A DNA stretch of 64,000 nucleotides from contig CANQDE010000002.1 of NCBI GenBank assembly GCA_947591475.1, positions 186,001 through 250,000 on the forward strand, read 5' to 3'. Of the stretch, positions 51,643 to 61,760 are shown in pieces (within the stretch, counting starts at the first letter, position 1; each line of letters opens with the position of its first letter). Below the pieces are notes generated by a model. The model was not told where the DNA came from. It was given only the letters and a program-made list of their open reading frames with translations, and ran no database searches. A program made the translations under genes and the position numbers. Origin of the DNA: an uncultured Alistipes sp. (GTDB taxonomy: Bacteria; Bacteroidota; Bacteroidia; Bacteroidales; Rikenellaceae).

Positions 51643-53688
51643 TTAGAGCCAACCTCCGTTTTCCGTTTGCACGCTGCGTGCAATGATGGCGAACTCTTTC
51701 GAAATCTCCATGCCGCCCATCGTCGTGTCGGTTCCGAGCTTATCGCCGCCAGCGATTGCCCGAACCGTGATACGGGCGACACCCGGTTTCGTGCATTGGA
51801 TGCGCAGTTTGCCGTAGGCGATCGTGGGTCGTTCCGTGATACCGAGTTTGTCCATCTCCTCTTGTGCCATTTCGACGGTCGTATAGGTAAGATTCGTCGC
51901 ACTTTTGCCGAAATAATTGGTCAGCGGCAGCAGTTGCAGCGTGCCGACCTTGGCTCGGAGACAGGGCGTGCCCTCGATCTGCATCAACAGCTGATAAGCA
52001 TCGATCAGCCCCGTGCCCATCTGCTTGCGGTAGTCGCGGAGCGTCAGCGTTCCGGCTGCGGTCTTTTTCGTGCCGCTTTCGAGATAGCCGTCGAGGTCGT
52101 TCACCGAGGTCAGCAGCATCGACTTGAATTGGTCGACCGTGAAAGTCTTGCCGCAGTCGAGCGCATAGGAGAGCCCGAGCGCCGCTACGCCCGTTACATG
52201 GGGACAGGCCATCGACGTGCCTTGCATGAAGGCATAATCGTCGCCTTCGTTGAGTTCCGACGGCATGGTCGAGAGAATTAGGCTGGAGGCATAATCCGTC
52301 GAGATCGAATAGTCGCCGCCCGGGGCTGCGATGTTGCTGCCCGGGCCGTAGTTGGTGTAGTAGGCCGGCAGCATATCGCCCGAGATGGAGGTTACAGCGA
52401 TATAATTGCTGTGGGCGCCCGGATAGCAGCAGGGTGTCTTGCCCTCGTTTCCGGCCGCGTAAATGACGATGCCTCCGTCTACGGCTTCGCAGTTTTTCGT
52501 GCCGATGAAGTATTCGACGGCGTCGATTTCCGCCCTGAACGAACGGTCATAGGCTTCGTCGGATAGCACATCGCCCGATTTCAGTCCGAATGAGCAGGAG
52601 AGGATCGAAGCCCCGTTGTCTGCCGCATATTTGATGGCTTCGGCAATGACATCGGTCGTACCGCCGCGGCCGCCCGAGAAAATCTGACACGACATGATGC
52701 GTACACCGTCGTTTTTGCCCGTGCCGCCCGCTATGCCGCAGACGCCCGTGCCGTTGTTGTTGACCGCGGCGATCGTGCCGGCGATATGGGTGCCGTGGCC
52801 GCTGTCGCCGACCTGTTCACCCTTGTCGTTGACCTCCCCTTTGTCCCACGAAATAGCTCCGCGCGTTACGAAGTTGTACCCGTGCAGATCATCGACATAC
52901 CCGCCGTTTCCGTCATCGTCTTTGCCGTTCTGTTGTTCGCCGGGGTTGGTCCACATGTTGGCAGCCAGATCGGGATGCGTGTATTTCACTCCTTCGTCCA
53001 CGACCGCCACTACGACTTTCGGATTGCCGGCAGCAATCGGCCAAGCTGCATCGGCATGAATGTCCGCTCCGAGACGGTGGGTCGGACAGTTTTGTGTCGG
53101 ACCTGCATTGATGTAGTGCCATTGGCGCGACAAATGCGGATCGTTGAACGGGGCCGCTGCAGCGCGGGTCGTCGGTTCGACTGTTGCTGCCGCTTTCAGC
53201 GGTCGGATATGGTAATCGCCGGCATTCGTCTTGTGCATGCGCGTGTTGAACTGGATGCGTTCCACTTCGGCGACTTTTGCCAGTCGGATCGCCGCTTCAT
53301 CGAGATCGACTTCGGCTGCGAAATCGACGACATACCATTTGTGCAGTCCGGCGGCACGGGTGCGCTCTTCCGTGCGGGGATTGCAGGGAAAGAGTCGGCG
53401 CAGCGCGTGTACCGACAGCGGTTCGAGCGCTTCATCGACCGTTGCGATGCCAGCCCGCGTGGCCGGAACCGCGGCTCGTGTCGCAATCGTCTGAGCCGCT
53501 TCGAGGTCGGCGATCGCCGCATCGTCGAAGTAGACGAGCAGCGACCCTTCGACCGCATCGGCCGAGGTGTTGACGATTTTTCGTGCGACCGGTTCCGGCA
53601 GCGGATTGGCCTCCGATCGGTCGAACGCATCGTTTGTGCAGGCTGTCAGTAGGATAGCTGCACAGAGAAGCCATTTTTTCGTAATCAT
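51643..53688 (-). CDS. Subtilisin-like (S8) serine protease lipoprotein
   Basis: From ATG 53688 the 681-residue product has a lipoprotein signal (AAILLTACTND, lipid on Cys17), an N-terminal prodomain-like region (about 45-160), and the S8 triad: Asp231 in VVAVVDEGV, His298 in GDSGHGTHIAG and Ser492 in GTSMACPHVTG, with the oxyanion Asn414 in YAAGNEG. A C-terminal beta domain (about 560-681) follows. It should be a cell-surface or periplasmic protease, and it is paired with the small lipoprotein gene. Confidence 0.9.
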   Translation of the reverse strand: MITKKWLLCAAILLTACTNDAFDRSEANPLPEPVARKIVNTSADAVEGSLLVYFDDAAIADLEAAQTIATRAAVPATRAGIATVDEALEPLSVHALRRLFPCNPRTEERTRAAGLHKWYVVDFAAEVDLDEAAIRLAKVAEVERIQFNTRMHKTNAGDYHIRPLKAAATVEPTTRAAAAPFNDPHLSRQWHYINAGPTQNCPTHRLGADIHADAAWPIAAGNPKVVVAVVDEGVKYTHPDLAANMWTNPGEQQNGKDDDGNGGYVDDLHGYNFVTRGAISWDKGEVNDKGEQVGDSGHGTHIAGTIAAVNNNGTGVCGIAGGTGKNDGVRIMSCQIFSGGRGGTTDVIAEAIKYAADNGASILSCSFGLKSGDVLSDEAYDRSFRAEIDAVEYFIGTKNCEAVDGGIVIYAAGNEGKTPCCYPGAHSNYIAVTSISGDMLPAYYTNYGPGSNIAAPGGDYSISTDYASSLILSTMPSELNEGDDYAFMQGTSMACPHVTGVAALGLSYALDCGKTFTVDQFKSMLLTSVNDLDGYLESGTKKTAAGTLTLRDYRKQMGTGLIDAYQLLMQIEGTPCLRAKVGTLQLLPLTNYFGKSATNLTYTTVEMAQEEMDKLGITERPTIAYGKLRIQCTKPGVARITVRAIAGGDKLGTDTTMGGMEISKEFAIIARSVQTENGGWL

Positions 53689-53762
53689 TTCTCCTTGAAG
53701 TTTTATGAAAGGCAATTTTATACTTCCATGTACTGACGGTCAGGAAACTCGGTTTGTTTCGG

Positions 53763-53845
53763 CATTCCGACCGAAGCCCCTCCCGAGGGAGGGGTTTGGG
53801 GTGGGGTCAAACCTGCATACGCAGCCTATGGCTGCGAGCGGCGGC
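53763..53845 (+). repeat. Two-hairpin dispersed repeat, family A copy 7
   Basis: Stem 1 is GCCCCTCCC/GGGAGGGGT, the linker TTGGGGTGGGGTCAAACCTG, and stem 2 CGCAGCC/GGCTGCG around TAT. Compared with other copies, stem 2 has a paired C-G to T-A type change. The spacer 53689-53974 also has a short hairpin GGGTCGACC ahead of the lipoprotein gene end. Confidence 0.8.
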
Positions 53846-53974
53846 GTTCGGAACGGAAAAAACAGTGCCAGAATACGTTGGAACATGCAAGTATTAGGTT
53901 ACGTTATGAAATAGAGGGGCCGACCCATCCTTGCGGGGGTCGACCTCTCTCGGTTCGTCTGTTATCGGACCCGA

Positions 53975-56465
53975 TTACTTATCGAATCGAGCAGCATCGT
54001 TTTTCTTGACGAGCAGCGTGCGGTCGAACGATTGCTTCGGCAGGCCCGAGCGGAAAGAGACTTTCGCTTTGACTTCGCCCGACGCAGACATTGCGATTGG
54101 TTCGATGATCGCTCCCTTGTTGGCGTGGAGTTCGTCGATCAGCGCGCGCATACGTTCATGACCGCGGAGTTCCACAAAGTTGGTGGGCGTTGCGGCGTCT
54201 GCAGCCAGACTCCGGAGCGATTTCATCGACGTCTTCTTTGCAGGAGCAACCGATGCTGGCGCAGCTTTCGCTACGGCCGGATCTTCGAACATAATGTCGG
54301 AATAGTATGCCCAGTTGCCGAGATTGTTCGTCGCTTCGGCATCGGTATAGGCCTGGAATAACATGCCGTTGATATTGTATTTGGGGTTATACGATACCAA
54401 AGCCACGTACCCTTCAGCAACATAGGCGGCCATCATAGCATGATCGCCGTTCGTACCCGTACCCTTCGCATCGATATAAACCGGCAGCAGATAGAGGGGC
54501 GCACCTTGATACGTGATCGTACCGGTGAGTTGGTTGCCCAACGTATAAATAATACCGTTATAATATTCCCATACTACCGTATCATCGGTTTCGGATTCGC
54601 CGAACGATATACCTTTGACATTGATGGCATCGAAATCTTCCGCGTCATCTTGGGTATTCTCCGAGAACGTTACCTGACCGAATAATTGGCGATCGGAATT
54701 TTCTTTGTCGTAATTATCTACCGCCCACAGATTCCAGCTCTTGAGCAAGTCGGCTTTGTTGACACCATCAACAAGATGAGCCATCGTGTAGGTCCTTTCC
54801 AGCGGAAGGGGTGCGTCGCCTGCGGTCGTGGCTCTGCTAGCGAAATAGTCGCTGACATATCCGTTGAACGCCTTGACTACCAATACGTAGTCCGTGCCGC
54901 TGTACAGCCCTCCGATAACATCCGAGAAACCGCCGTCGTTGCTGTTGATGGCTTCGATTTGTTCGGTGGTGAATTCGGTGCCGTTGTCCGACATGTATTT
55001 GTCGGGGTTTTTGATGAGGCTGAGTTCTACAGCCTCGATGAACGCATAGGAACCCGAAACGATATCCTTGCCGTTGACATAGATTTCGGCGGAATTCTCC
55101 GACGTAAAGCCTTGAGGCTTATATTTGTCGGTGATGTTGATACCGCACGAGATCACGACAGGCTTTTCATCGCCTGCTGCGACATAGCCGAACGAAATCA
55201 TTTCATAGCCCTGCAACGCATTGTCTTTGTCGTAGATGTTAGCGATCATCGTGTAAACACCCGTCTTTTCGAATTGTGCGGTCAGAACGCCCGTTTCGGT
55301 AAGTTCTTTGGCCGATTCGATCTTACCGGTATCGATGTCGCTCGATTTTTCGTTGGCCTGCGCTACACTCAGCGAACCCTCGAAGAACGCATATTTCACT
55401 TTGGCGACGTCAGCGCCGAATTCGGCTGCGATGTCGAGTTTGCCGTTCTCATCGGATTCTCCGGCCTCCAGTATCAGCGAGTAGTCGACTGCTTGATCCT
55501 GGCAGATTTCCAACCGGAAAGCACCGTTGCTATTCGCGGATGCCGTGTCTTCATCATCTTTAATAAGCAAGGCTCCTTTCGGGAAAGTAATTGCTCCGTT
55601 TTCGATTTTTCCGAAGTAAGCATCGGGGTTGCCCTCACTGCCTTTCATGATTTCTTGATAAGCCTTGCTGCTGATAATCATATCGCCGTAACCCCAATTA
55701 AGGCCGGTCGGTTGTGTTTTGATGTAGACCTGTTTCGGATTCGTTGCGTCGATTTCCATGAATAAACCGTCGACACACTGAGCATCACCATTAATTTTAT
55801 AGGGATATAAATCACTATAAGTATTAACAATCCGATAAAGACCTGCCAAACCGTTCTTTCCGTTCGGATATTCAGGATCAATCGTATCTTCACGAACTTG
55901 CACTTGAACGGGGTAAGTAGGATTGCCGGTATTGAAGAAAGTCGCGATGAAATCTTCCGTGTACCACTCGTAACCCTTATACTCTTTGTCTTTGTAGACA
56001 ATGCTCTTGTCGGCATCGACCGTGATCCACTTGGCGCGCAGCACCGAGAAGCTGACGAAAGCCGGTTTGCCCGAGTAGAGCGAAACGTACTGCGGATCAG
56101 TTACGCGGACGGTACAGTCATAGGTCGTACCGAGTGCGGTGTTCGGGAAATCGACCGAGAAAGTCGTTTCCGTCTGGCCCTCGGCGAATTCGATCTTCGA
56201 AGCCGTGAAGATACCCTCTTCCGAGGCGAGGATTTCGACCGGAACCGTGATGGCATCCTTGTCGTTGTTACGCATAACGGTGAATTCCAGCGAGGTGGGA
56301 GCTGTCGGATCCAACGTCAATTCGGCGGCATTGTCTTGCTCGGGGGAAATAGACGTCGTAGCAGTTCTCCACATCTTTTTCCGGCTGCAAGGTCTCGTCG
56401 TCCGAGCAGGCAGCCAATGCAAAGGTCGCCAGAAGCGCGAAGAACAGATATTTCAGATTTTTCAT
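53975..56465 (-). pseudogene. SusE/F-like surface lipoprotein, one-base frameshift near the N-terminus
   Basis: The gene starts at ATG 56465 (MKNLKYLFFALLATFALAAC, lipid on Cys20) and reads on to CYDVYFP. It then must change frame to continue PEQDNAAELTLDPTAPTSLEF and some 790 further residues to 53975. The break falls in a run of five C on the coding strand (56342-56346); four C would restore one frame of about 830 residues. The body starts with a Calx-beta-like domain and looks like the third gene of sus-type operons, which binds glycan or protein ligands at the surface. It is either a true frameshift, a slippage switch or a sequencing error. Confidence 0.7.
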
Positions 56466-56480
56466 GATTCGTTACCTTTT

Positions 56481-58142
56481 TTATTTGACAGATTTGACCG
56501 TATGGGTCGGATCGGGATTGTTTTTGTCGGTCAGACCCGTGTTCTGCTGTACGGCGCTCAACGGAATGACGCAGTTCCACCAAGGGGCACGGCCTTCCGT
56601 GGAGAGCTGGGCCATCGACGGGGCGTTGGTGCCTTCTTTGCCGTTTTGCATGCTCATGTTCAGACGCTTCAGGTCGTAGAGGATGATGCCCTCGCCCCAG
56701 AACTCGATGCGTTTCTGGAAGATGATTTCGTCGATCAGATCGGTGCTGACGGGGGCCGTGTAGCCCTCGATGCGGTTGGCCATGAAGGCTTCGAGCTTCG
56801 ATTTGCCCGTTGCTTCATCGTAGTGGGCGATTGCTTCGGCTTCGATCAGGTACATCTCCTCGACGCGCATCAGCGGAATGCTCGTAACGTTGGCGATGGT
56901 GTAGCTGTTTTTTTCACCGCCGTTCGTGTGGAACTTGAACGAGGCATAGGGCGCGATCTTCTTGAATTCCTCTTCGGTCAGCGTCGTGTAGGGCTCCATC
57001 TTCGAATAGTCGCAGTCGGGACCTACGAACGCTTTTTTACGGAAGTCTTTGTCCGACATGCGGTTGTAGCTGAATACCGAGATACCCGGCTGGGCAATGT
57101 ATCCGTAGCCGTAGATGGCATTGGGACACATATGGGCCGACCACGAAAGCAGGTTGTTCAGCACGGTGTCCACCGACTGGATCATCGCCCACATCCATGC
57201 GTTGTTGACGGTGTTGAAGCCGGTCTTCGGATCGAGCCACTCTTTCTCGGTCATAACCGTGCAACCCGAAGCGTCGATCGCTTTGCGGGCGTACTCGGCA
57301 GCCAGCTGGTAGGCCGCGTTGCCGGTGGGAACGTTGGCGTACTGCTCCTCGAAACCGCCCAACCACAGGTAGGCGCGGGCTTTCAAACCATAAACCACAG
57401 CTTGCGAGGGCATACTTTTCGTTGTGGGCTTGTAGTTGGCCAACAGCGTCTCGGCAGCGTCGAGGTCTTCGAAGATGAACTCGAACATCTCCTCGCGTGT
57501 TACGCGCGGGTTGTTTTCCAACTCTTCGAGCGTCATGCCTTCGCGGACGATCGGAACAGTCAATCCTTTGACAGCCTCCAATTCCGATTCGTAGGAGGGA
57601 CGCAGCGGTGCTTTAGCCGGCAGCGGGTCGTAGAGGCGCGCCATGTCCAGATAGCACATCGCACGGAAAGCCTTGGCCAGTCCCAACGTTTCGCCGTACG
57701 CCTCGTTGTCGCCGGCAATCGAGATCACCTCGTTGGCTGCGTAGATGAACTGATAGTAGTTCAGGTAGAAGAACGGAGCGCAATAGCCGTTGGCTGCCAA
57801 ACCGGTCATGTCGCCCGGATAGAGATAGCCTTGCCAACGATCGGTGTATTGGTTGCCGCCCGGCAGGTTTCCAGCAACGGGGAATACCTCGCCGGCCAAA
57901 CGGTCGGTTGCACCGAAAATGCCCGGGTAACCGAAATCGAAGTGTTCGCCGATGCCGACGTAATTGGTGATGAGGATCGTCGGCATCGAACTGGCGATAC
58001 CGTCCATCGCGAACGGCGAATCGGAAACCTGTTGACTGGTCGCGGTGCCGCCCTCCGGGAATGTCTCTTTGATACAGCCCGGCAGCAGAACCGAGGCGCC
58101 GAGGAGTACCGTTGCGTATTTGATGATGCGATTCATATTCAT
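56481..58142 (-). CDS. SusD/RagB-family nutrient-binding lipoprotein
   Basis: The 553-residue protein has a lipoprotein signal (LLGASVLLPGCIKE, lipid on Cys23), the helical TPR-like SusD core (AAETLLANYKPTTKSMPSQAVVYGLKARAYLWLG), and the C-terminal pattern PLMRVEEMYLIEAEA ... RIEFWGEGIILYDLKRLN. It caps the neighbouring SusC channel on the cell surface and binds the ligand before import. It lies 19 bases after susC and 15 before the lipoprotein gene. The glycan or peptide target cannot be read. Confidence 0.93.
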   Translation of the reverse strand: MNMNRIIKYATVLLGASVLLPGCIKETFPEGGTATSQQVSDSPFAMDGIASSMPTILITNYVGIGEHFDFGYPGIFGATDRLAGEVFPVAGNLPGGNQYTDRWQGYLYPGDMTGLAANGYCAPFFYLNYYQFIYAANEVISIAGDNEAYGETLGLAKAFRAMCYLDMARLYDPLPAKAPLRPSYESELEAVKGLTVPIVREGMTLEELENNPRVTREEMFEFIFEDLDAAETLLANYKPTTKSMPSQAVVYGLKARAYLWLGGFEEQYANVPTGNAAYQLAAEYARKAIDASGCTVMTEKEWLDPKTGFNTVNNAWMWAMIQSVDTVLNNLLSWSAHMCPNAIYGYGYIAQPGISVFSYNRMSDKDFRKKAFVGPDCDYSKMEPYTTLTEEEFKKIAPYASFKFHTNGGEKNSYTIANVTSIPLMRVEEMYLIEAEAIAHYDEATGKSKLEAFMANRIEGYTAPVSTDLIDEIIFQKRIEFWGEGIILYDLKRLNMSMQNGKEGTNAPSMAQLSTEGRAPWWNCVIPLSAVQQNTGLTDKNNPDPTHTVKSVK

Positions 58143-58161
58143 AGTCTGTTTCGTTTTATGA

Positions 58162-61100
58162 TTAGAACGTTACCGTAATACCGCCCGAGAAAGTGCGGAT
58201 CGGGGCGTAATAGTAGGGGTTCGTGATACCGTTGATCGCCTGACGCGGGTCGAGACCCTGACGTTTGGAGGTGTACCACACGTTGTCGCAGGCGAGGTAG
58301 ATACGCAGCTTCTCGACGAGGAACTTGCGCGTGATGCGCTGGGGCAGCGTGTAACCGATCGTGATGTTCTGGATGTTCAGATACGAAGCGTCGGTCAGGA
58401 AGCGGTCCGACGTCGAAGCGGTGTTCGAGTCGTTGTAGGCCAGACGCGGGATGTTCGTTTCGGTGTTTTCAGGCGACCACGAATTCCACAGGTCTTTGTG
58501 GAAGTTGAAGCCGGTCGAAGTGCCGCTCGGCGAATCCATGTAGTACATGTAACCGTAGTCGAGTACCTGACCGCCGATCTGGTAGGTGAATGCCATCGAC
58601 AGGTCGAAGCCGTAAGCTTGCAACGAGGTGTTGAAACCGCCGTAGACGTCGGGTAGCGAATTGCCATGCAGTTCGCGGCCTTTTTCCGAAGCGACGTTGT
58701 ATTGATCGGTCGTCTTGCGGGTCTTCGTGCCGTCTTCTGCGGTGTCGTAGAAGTACCACAGCGATTTACCGGTATTTTGGTCTACACCGGCATAGGTCGG
58801 CAGATAGAATTCGTAGACCGAATGGCCCTCGGCGAGGAACTTCGTGCCCGACTGACGACCGACGAGTTTGCCGTCGGAGGTAACGTTGTTCTTGTACTGC
58901 TCGGGCAGTTTGACCAATTCGTTCTTGTAGTGGGTCATGTTGAGGCCGAAGCTCCATACGATATCCTTCGTGCGGATCAGGTCGGCGTTCAACTCGATTT
59001 CGATACCGCGGTTGACCATATCGCCGACGTTGGTGAAAATCGATGTGTAACCGGCTTCGTTCGGTGTTGCCAACTGGAACAGCATGTCGGAAGTCTTGCG
59101 GTTGAAGAAATCGATGCTACCCGACAAGCGGTCGTTCCAGAAGCCGAATTCGGCTCCGACGTTGAGGTTCGCGTTGGTCTCCCACGTGATTTCGGGATTG
59201 CCTTTGCGGCCGAATACCGTGGTTACGCCGTTGTTACCGTCGTTTTCGATCGAGTAGTAGTCGGTGTAGAGGTAGTAGTAGGGCAGATTGTCGTTACCCT
59301 GCGAACCGTAGGATGCCTTGAGCTTCAACATATTGACCCAATCCGCATGGAACCAGTCCTCCTTGTTTATCAACCAAGCGGCGCCAAGCGACCAGAAGTT
59401 GCCCCAGCGATGGTCGGGATGGAACATCGACGAAGCATCGCGACGATACGAACCCGAAACGAAATATTTGTTGTCGTAATCGTATTGGGCACGGAAGAAG
59501 TAACCTTCGTTGTTGTACTCCGCAACCGACGAATACGATTTTGCGCCGTCGACGACTGCACCGCTCAATTCCGTATTGTCGGGCGAGAACATGACCGTTT
59601 TCGATGCGCCCAGTCCGTATTGTTTGCGGTTGTACATTTCGTGGCCTACCAGCACGTCGATGTTGTGTTTGTCGGCGATGGTCGTGTTGTAGGTCAACAG
59701 CTGTTGGAGGTTGTAGGAGATGTCGCGGGCATGTTCTTTGGTGATTGAACCGCCCGATTCGGCGAACTGACCGTAGAAGGGATTCAGTACCTCCGTGGTG
59801 CGGGTTTCGTCGATCGAGACGCTGCCGTTTACGGTCAGTTTCAGTCCCTTGTAGAGTTGGATGTCGGCGAATCCGTTGCCCATGAAAGCATTGCCCTCGT
59901 TGCTGAAACGGTTCAACTGGATGTCCTGCAAGTCGTTGCTTATACCGCCGGACGTACGCTTGGCACCGCCGTTGCGGCCGTCGCCGGTATCGTAGAGTCT
60001 CATGCCGTATTTGTCGATCATGATGTTGCCGTTGCCATCGCGGATGTAGAGCGGATAGATCGGCGCCATTCGCATGGCCGTGGCGAATGCGTTGCCGCCG
60101 TCGGAGTTACCCTCGCCCTGGCTGTTGCCATCGGCATTGATTCGGTTACCGTTGTTCCATACGAAGTGGGTGTACGACATGTTGCCGCCCACTTTCAGCC
60201 ATTTCTTGGCCTGGTAGTCCGCGCGCAGACGGGCCGTGTAGCGTTCGTTGTTCGAACCGTCGACGATACCCGTGTTGTCGAGGTATCCCAGCGATGCGTA
60301 GAAGTTCGAACGATCTGTGGCACCGGAAATGCTGACATTGTATTCTTGACGGAAACTGCTACTTTTGTAGATTTCATCGAGCCAGTTGTCGGGCATCAAC
60401 AAGTACTCCTGTCCGTTGTAAATGGTCTTGCGACCCAGCGTAGCGGCCGGATTCAAGCGTCCGTTGGAACCGATGAGGCTCTGGCCTTCGGGCACAGTGA
60501 AAACATTGTAACCCAGACTGCCGGCTCTTTTTTCGTCGGTCAGCAGTTGGTTGGCTTCATAGTGGGCCGAAGTTTTGTCGTATCCGTTTTCGAGCGTATA
60601 GTAGTTATAAAGCGATTTATAATGCATTTCATAGTATTCACCCGGATCTTCGATGATGTCGTAGTTCTGCAAGGCACGTGTATTGATACCCCATTTGCCG
60701 TCGAACGTAACGACCGCATCACCGGCTTTCGCACGCTTCGTCGTTACCATGATGACGCCGTTTGCACCGCGGGCACCGTACAGTGCGTTCGATGCGGCAT
60801 CTTTCAGCACGCTGATGCTTTCGATATCGGCGGAGTTGATGTTGTTGATGTCGCCCTCATAGGGAACGCCGTCGACTACCCAAAGCGGGGAGTTTCCGGC
60901 CGACATGGAGCCGATACCGCGCACGGTGATCGTTTGGCCGGCACCCGGGCGACCCGAGAGCGAGGAGAATTGCACGCCGGCGATTTTACCGACAAGTGCA
61001 TCTTCGACATTGGACGATTGCGTCTTGATGAGGTCTTCGGATTTCAAGACTTTAGCCGAACCTGTAAAGGCTTCTTTCCTTGCGGTACCGAATGCTACGA

Positions 61101-61416
61101 CAATAACATCGTCGATGGCCTGCGTATCTTCGTCCAAAGAGATTGCAAAGTTGGTTTTGCCGGCAATGTTCACGGTTTGGGTTTGATAGCCCACGAACGA
61201 TACGTTGAGCTTGCCATCGGCAGGAGCCGTAACGGCGAATTTGCCGTCTGCGCCCGTCGTCGTGCCGACATTGGTCCCGTCTACCAGAACGGTGGCGCCG
61301 GCCACAGGTTTACCGCTCGGGTCGGTTACGATACCGGTAACCGTCCGCTGTTGCGCTTCCGCAAGTGCGAAAAGCCCCAAAACGGCAATTAACGATAGTA
61401 CGAGTTTTCTTACCAT
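58162..61416 (-). CDS. SusC/RagA-family TonB-dependent transporter, copy 1 (probably promoterless in this orientation)
   Basis: The 1084-residue protein has a signal peptide (MVRKLVLSLIAVLGLFALAEAQ), a carboxypeptidase-D-like N-terminal extension (VTGIVTDPSGKPVAGATVLVDG), a plug domain (EDALVGKIAGVQFSS, ITVRGIGSMSAGNSPLWVVDGVPY) and a long beta-barrel ending in FSGGITVTF. It imports ligands delivered by SusD. Its first codons and leader lie in an inverted repeat shared with the second susC. No -33/-7 pair is seen upstream, so it may be silent in the orientation sequenced. Confidence 0.95.
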   Translation of the reverse strand: MVRKLVLSLIAVLGLFALAEAQQRTVTGIVTDPSGKPVAGATVLVDGTNVGTTTGADGKFAVTAPADGKLNVSFVGYQTQTVNIAGKTNFAISLDEDTQAIDDVIVVAFGTARKEAFTGSAKVLKSEDLIKTQSSNVEDALVGKIAGVQFSSLSGRPGAGQTITVRGIGSMSAGNSPLWVVDGVPYEGDINNINSADIESISVLKDAASNALYGARGANGVIMVTTKRAKAGDAVVTFDGKWGINTRALQNYDIIEDPGEYYEMHYKSLYNYYTLENGYDKTSAHYEANQLLTDEKRAGSLGYNVFTVPEGQSLIGSNGRLNPAATLGRKTIYNGQEYLLMPDNWLDEIYKSSSFRQEYNVSISGATDRSNFYASLGYLDNTGIVDGSNNERYTARLRADYQAKKWLKVGGNMSYTHFVWNNGNRINADGNSQGEGNSDGGNAFATAMRMAPIYPLYIRDGNGNIMIDKYGMRLYDTGDGRNGGAKRTSGGISNDLQDIQLNRFSNEGNAFMGNGFADIQLYKGLKLTVNGSVSIDETRTTEVLNPFYGQFAESGGSITKEHARDISYNLQQLLTYNTTIADKHNIDVLVGHEMYNRKQYGLGASKTVMFSPDNTELSGAVVDGAKSYSSVAEYNNEGYFFRAQYDYDNKYFVSGSYRRDASSMFHPDHRWGNFWSLGAAWLINKEDWFHADWVNMLKLKASYGSQGNDNLPYYYLYTDYYSIENDGNNGVTTVFGRKGNPEITWETNANLNVGAEFGFWNDRLSGSIDFFNRKTSDMLFQLATPNEAGYTSIFTNVGDMVNRGIEIELNADLIRTKDIVWSFGLNMTHYKNELVKLPEQYKNNVTSDGKLVGRQSGTKFLAEGHSVYEFYLPTYAGVDQNTGKSLWYFYDTAEDGTKTRKTTDQYNVASEKGRELHGNSLPDVYGGFNTSLQAYGFDLSMAFTYQIGGQVLDYGYMYYMDSPSGTSTGFNFHKDLWNSWSPENTETNIPRLAYNDSNTASTSDRFLTDASYLNIQNITIGYTLPQRITRKFLVEKLRIYLACDNVWYTSKRQGLDPRQAINGITNPYYYAPIRTFSGGITVTF

Positions 61417-61452
61417 AAGCGTTAATTTGATTTAGTTGTTTAATATAAAAAG
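61382..61452. repeat. Left arm of a 71-bp inverted repeat (putative inversion site)
   Basis: This arm covers the leader and first codons of susC copy 1. It matches 63299-63369 in inverted orientation over 71 bases with three mismatches, including a perfect 32-base core at 61403-61434. Confidence 0.92.
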
Positions 61453-61590
61453 CGAACGAATCCCCATAAAAACTTAAAATGATGAAATCCAAACAGATGC
61501 GGAATTCGGCGGAAAGCGCCGCGGAAAATGCCGGTACGATTTGGCAATCAGACGGATAACCGAACACGGCCCCATGCGGATGGGCAGCTC

Positions 61591-61615
61591 CGGTTACCAA
61601 AAAGTAACCGAAAAA
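61591..61615. promoter_or_regulatory. Palindromic motif CGGTTAC-N6-GTAACCG, copy 1
   Basis: A 7-bp inverted repeat with a six-base centre, followed by AAAAA. A second copy lies at 61669-61693. Between them another palindrome, AATGATT-TTAT-AATCATT (61624-61641), is found. They could be recombinase or regulator binding sites. Confidence 0.65.
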
Positions 61616-61668
61616 TGACATGCAATGATTTTATAATCATTCCATTGCGATTCTCTTGCGACGAATTT

Positions 61669-61693
61669 CGGTTACTAAACGGTAACCGAAAAA
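61669..61693. promoter_or_regulatory. Palindromic motif CGGTTAC-N6-GTAACCG, copy 2
   Basis: The same palindrome and AAAAA tail as copy 1, 78 bases away, about 70 bases before the recombinase start. A TATATTTA box at about 61730-61737 is a possible weak -7 element for the recombinase. Confidence 0.65.
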
Positions 61694-61760
61694 CCGCCCG
61701 ATTTCGATCGACCGGTCGGCAAAAAAAGTATATTTAGCGCGTTTAATTTATTTTAACACA

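Noticed and set aside
56139..58178. Very long plus-strand open frame opposite susD
   Set aside because: High GC content with biased third positions opens the opposite strand. The translation has no recognisable domain, whereas the minus strand encodes clear SusD.
59857..61392. Long plus-strand open frame opposite susC copy 1
   Set aside because: Shadow of the SusC coding sequence; no signal peptide or domain pattern.
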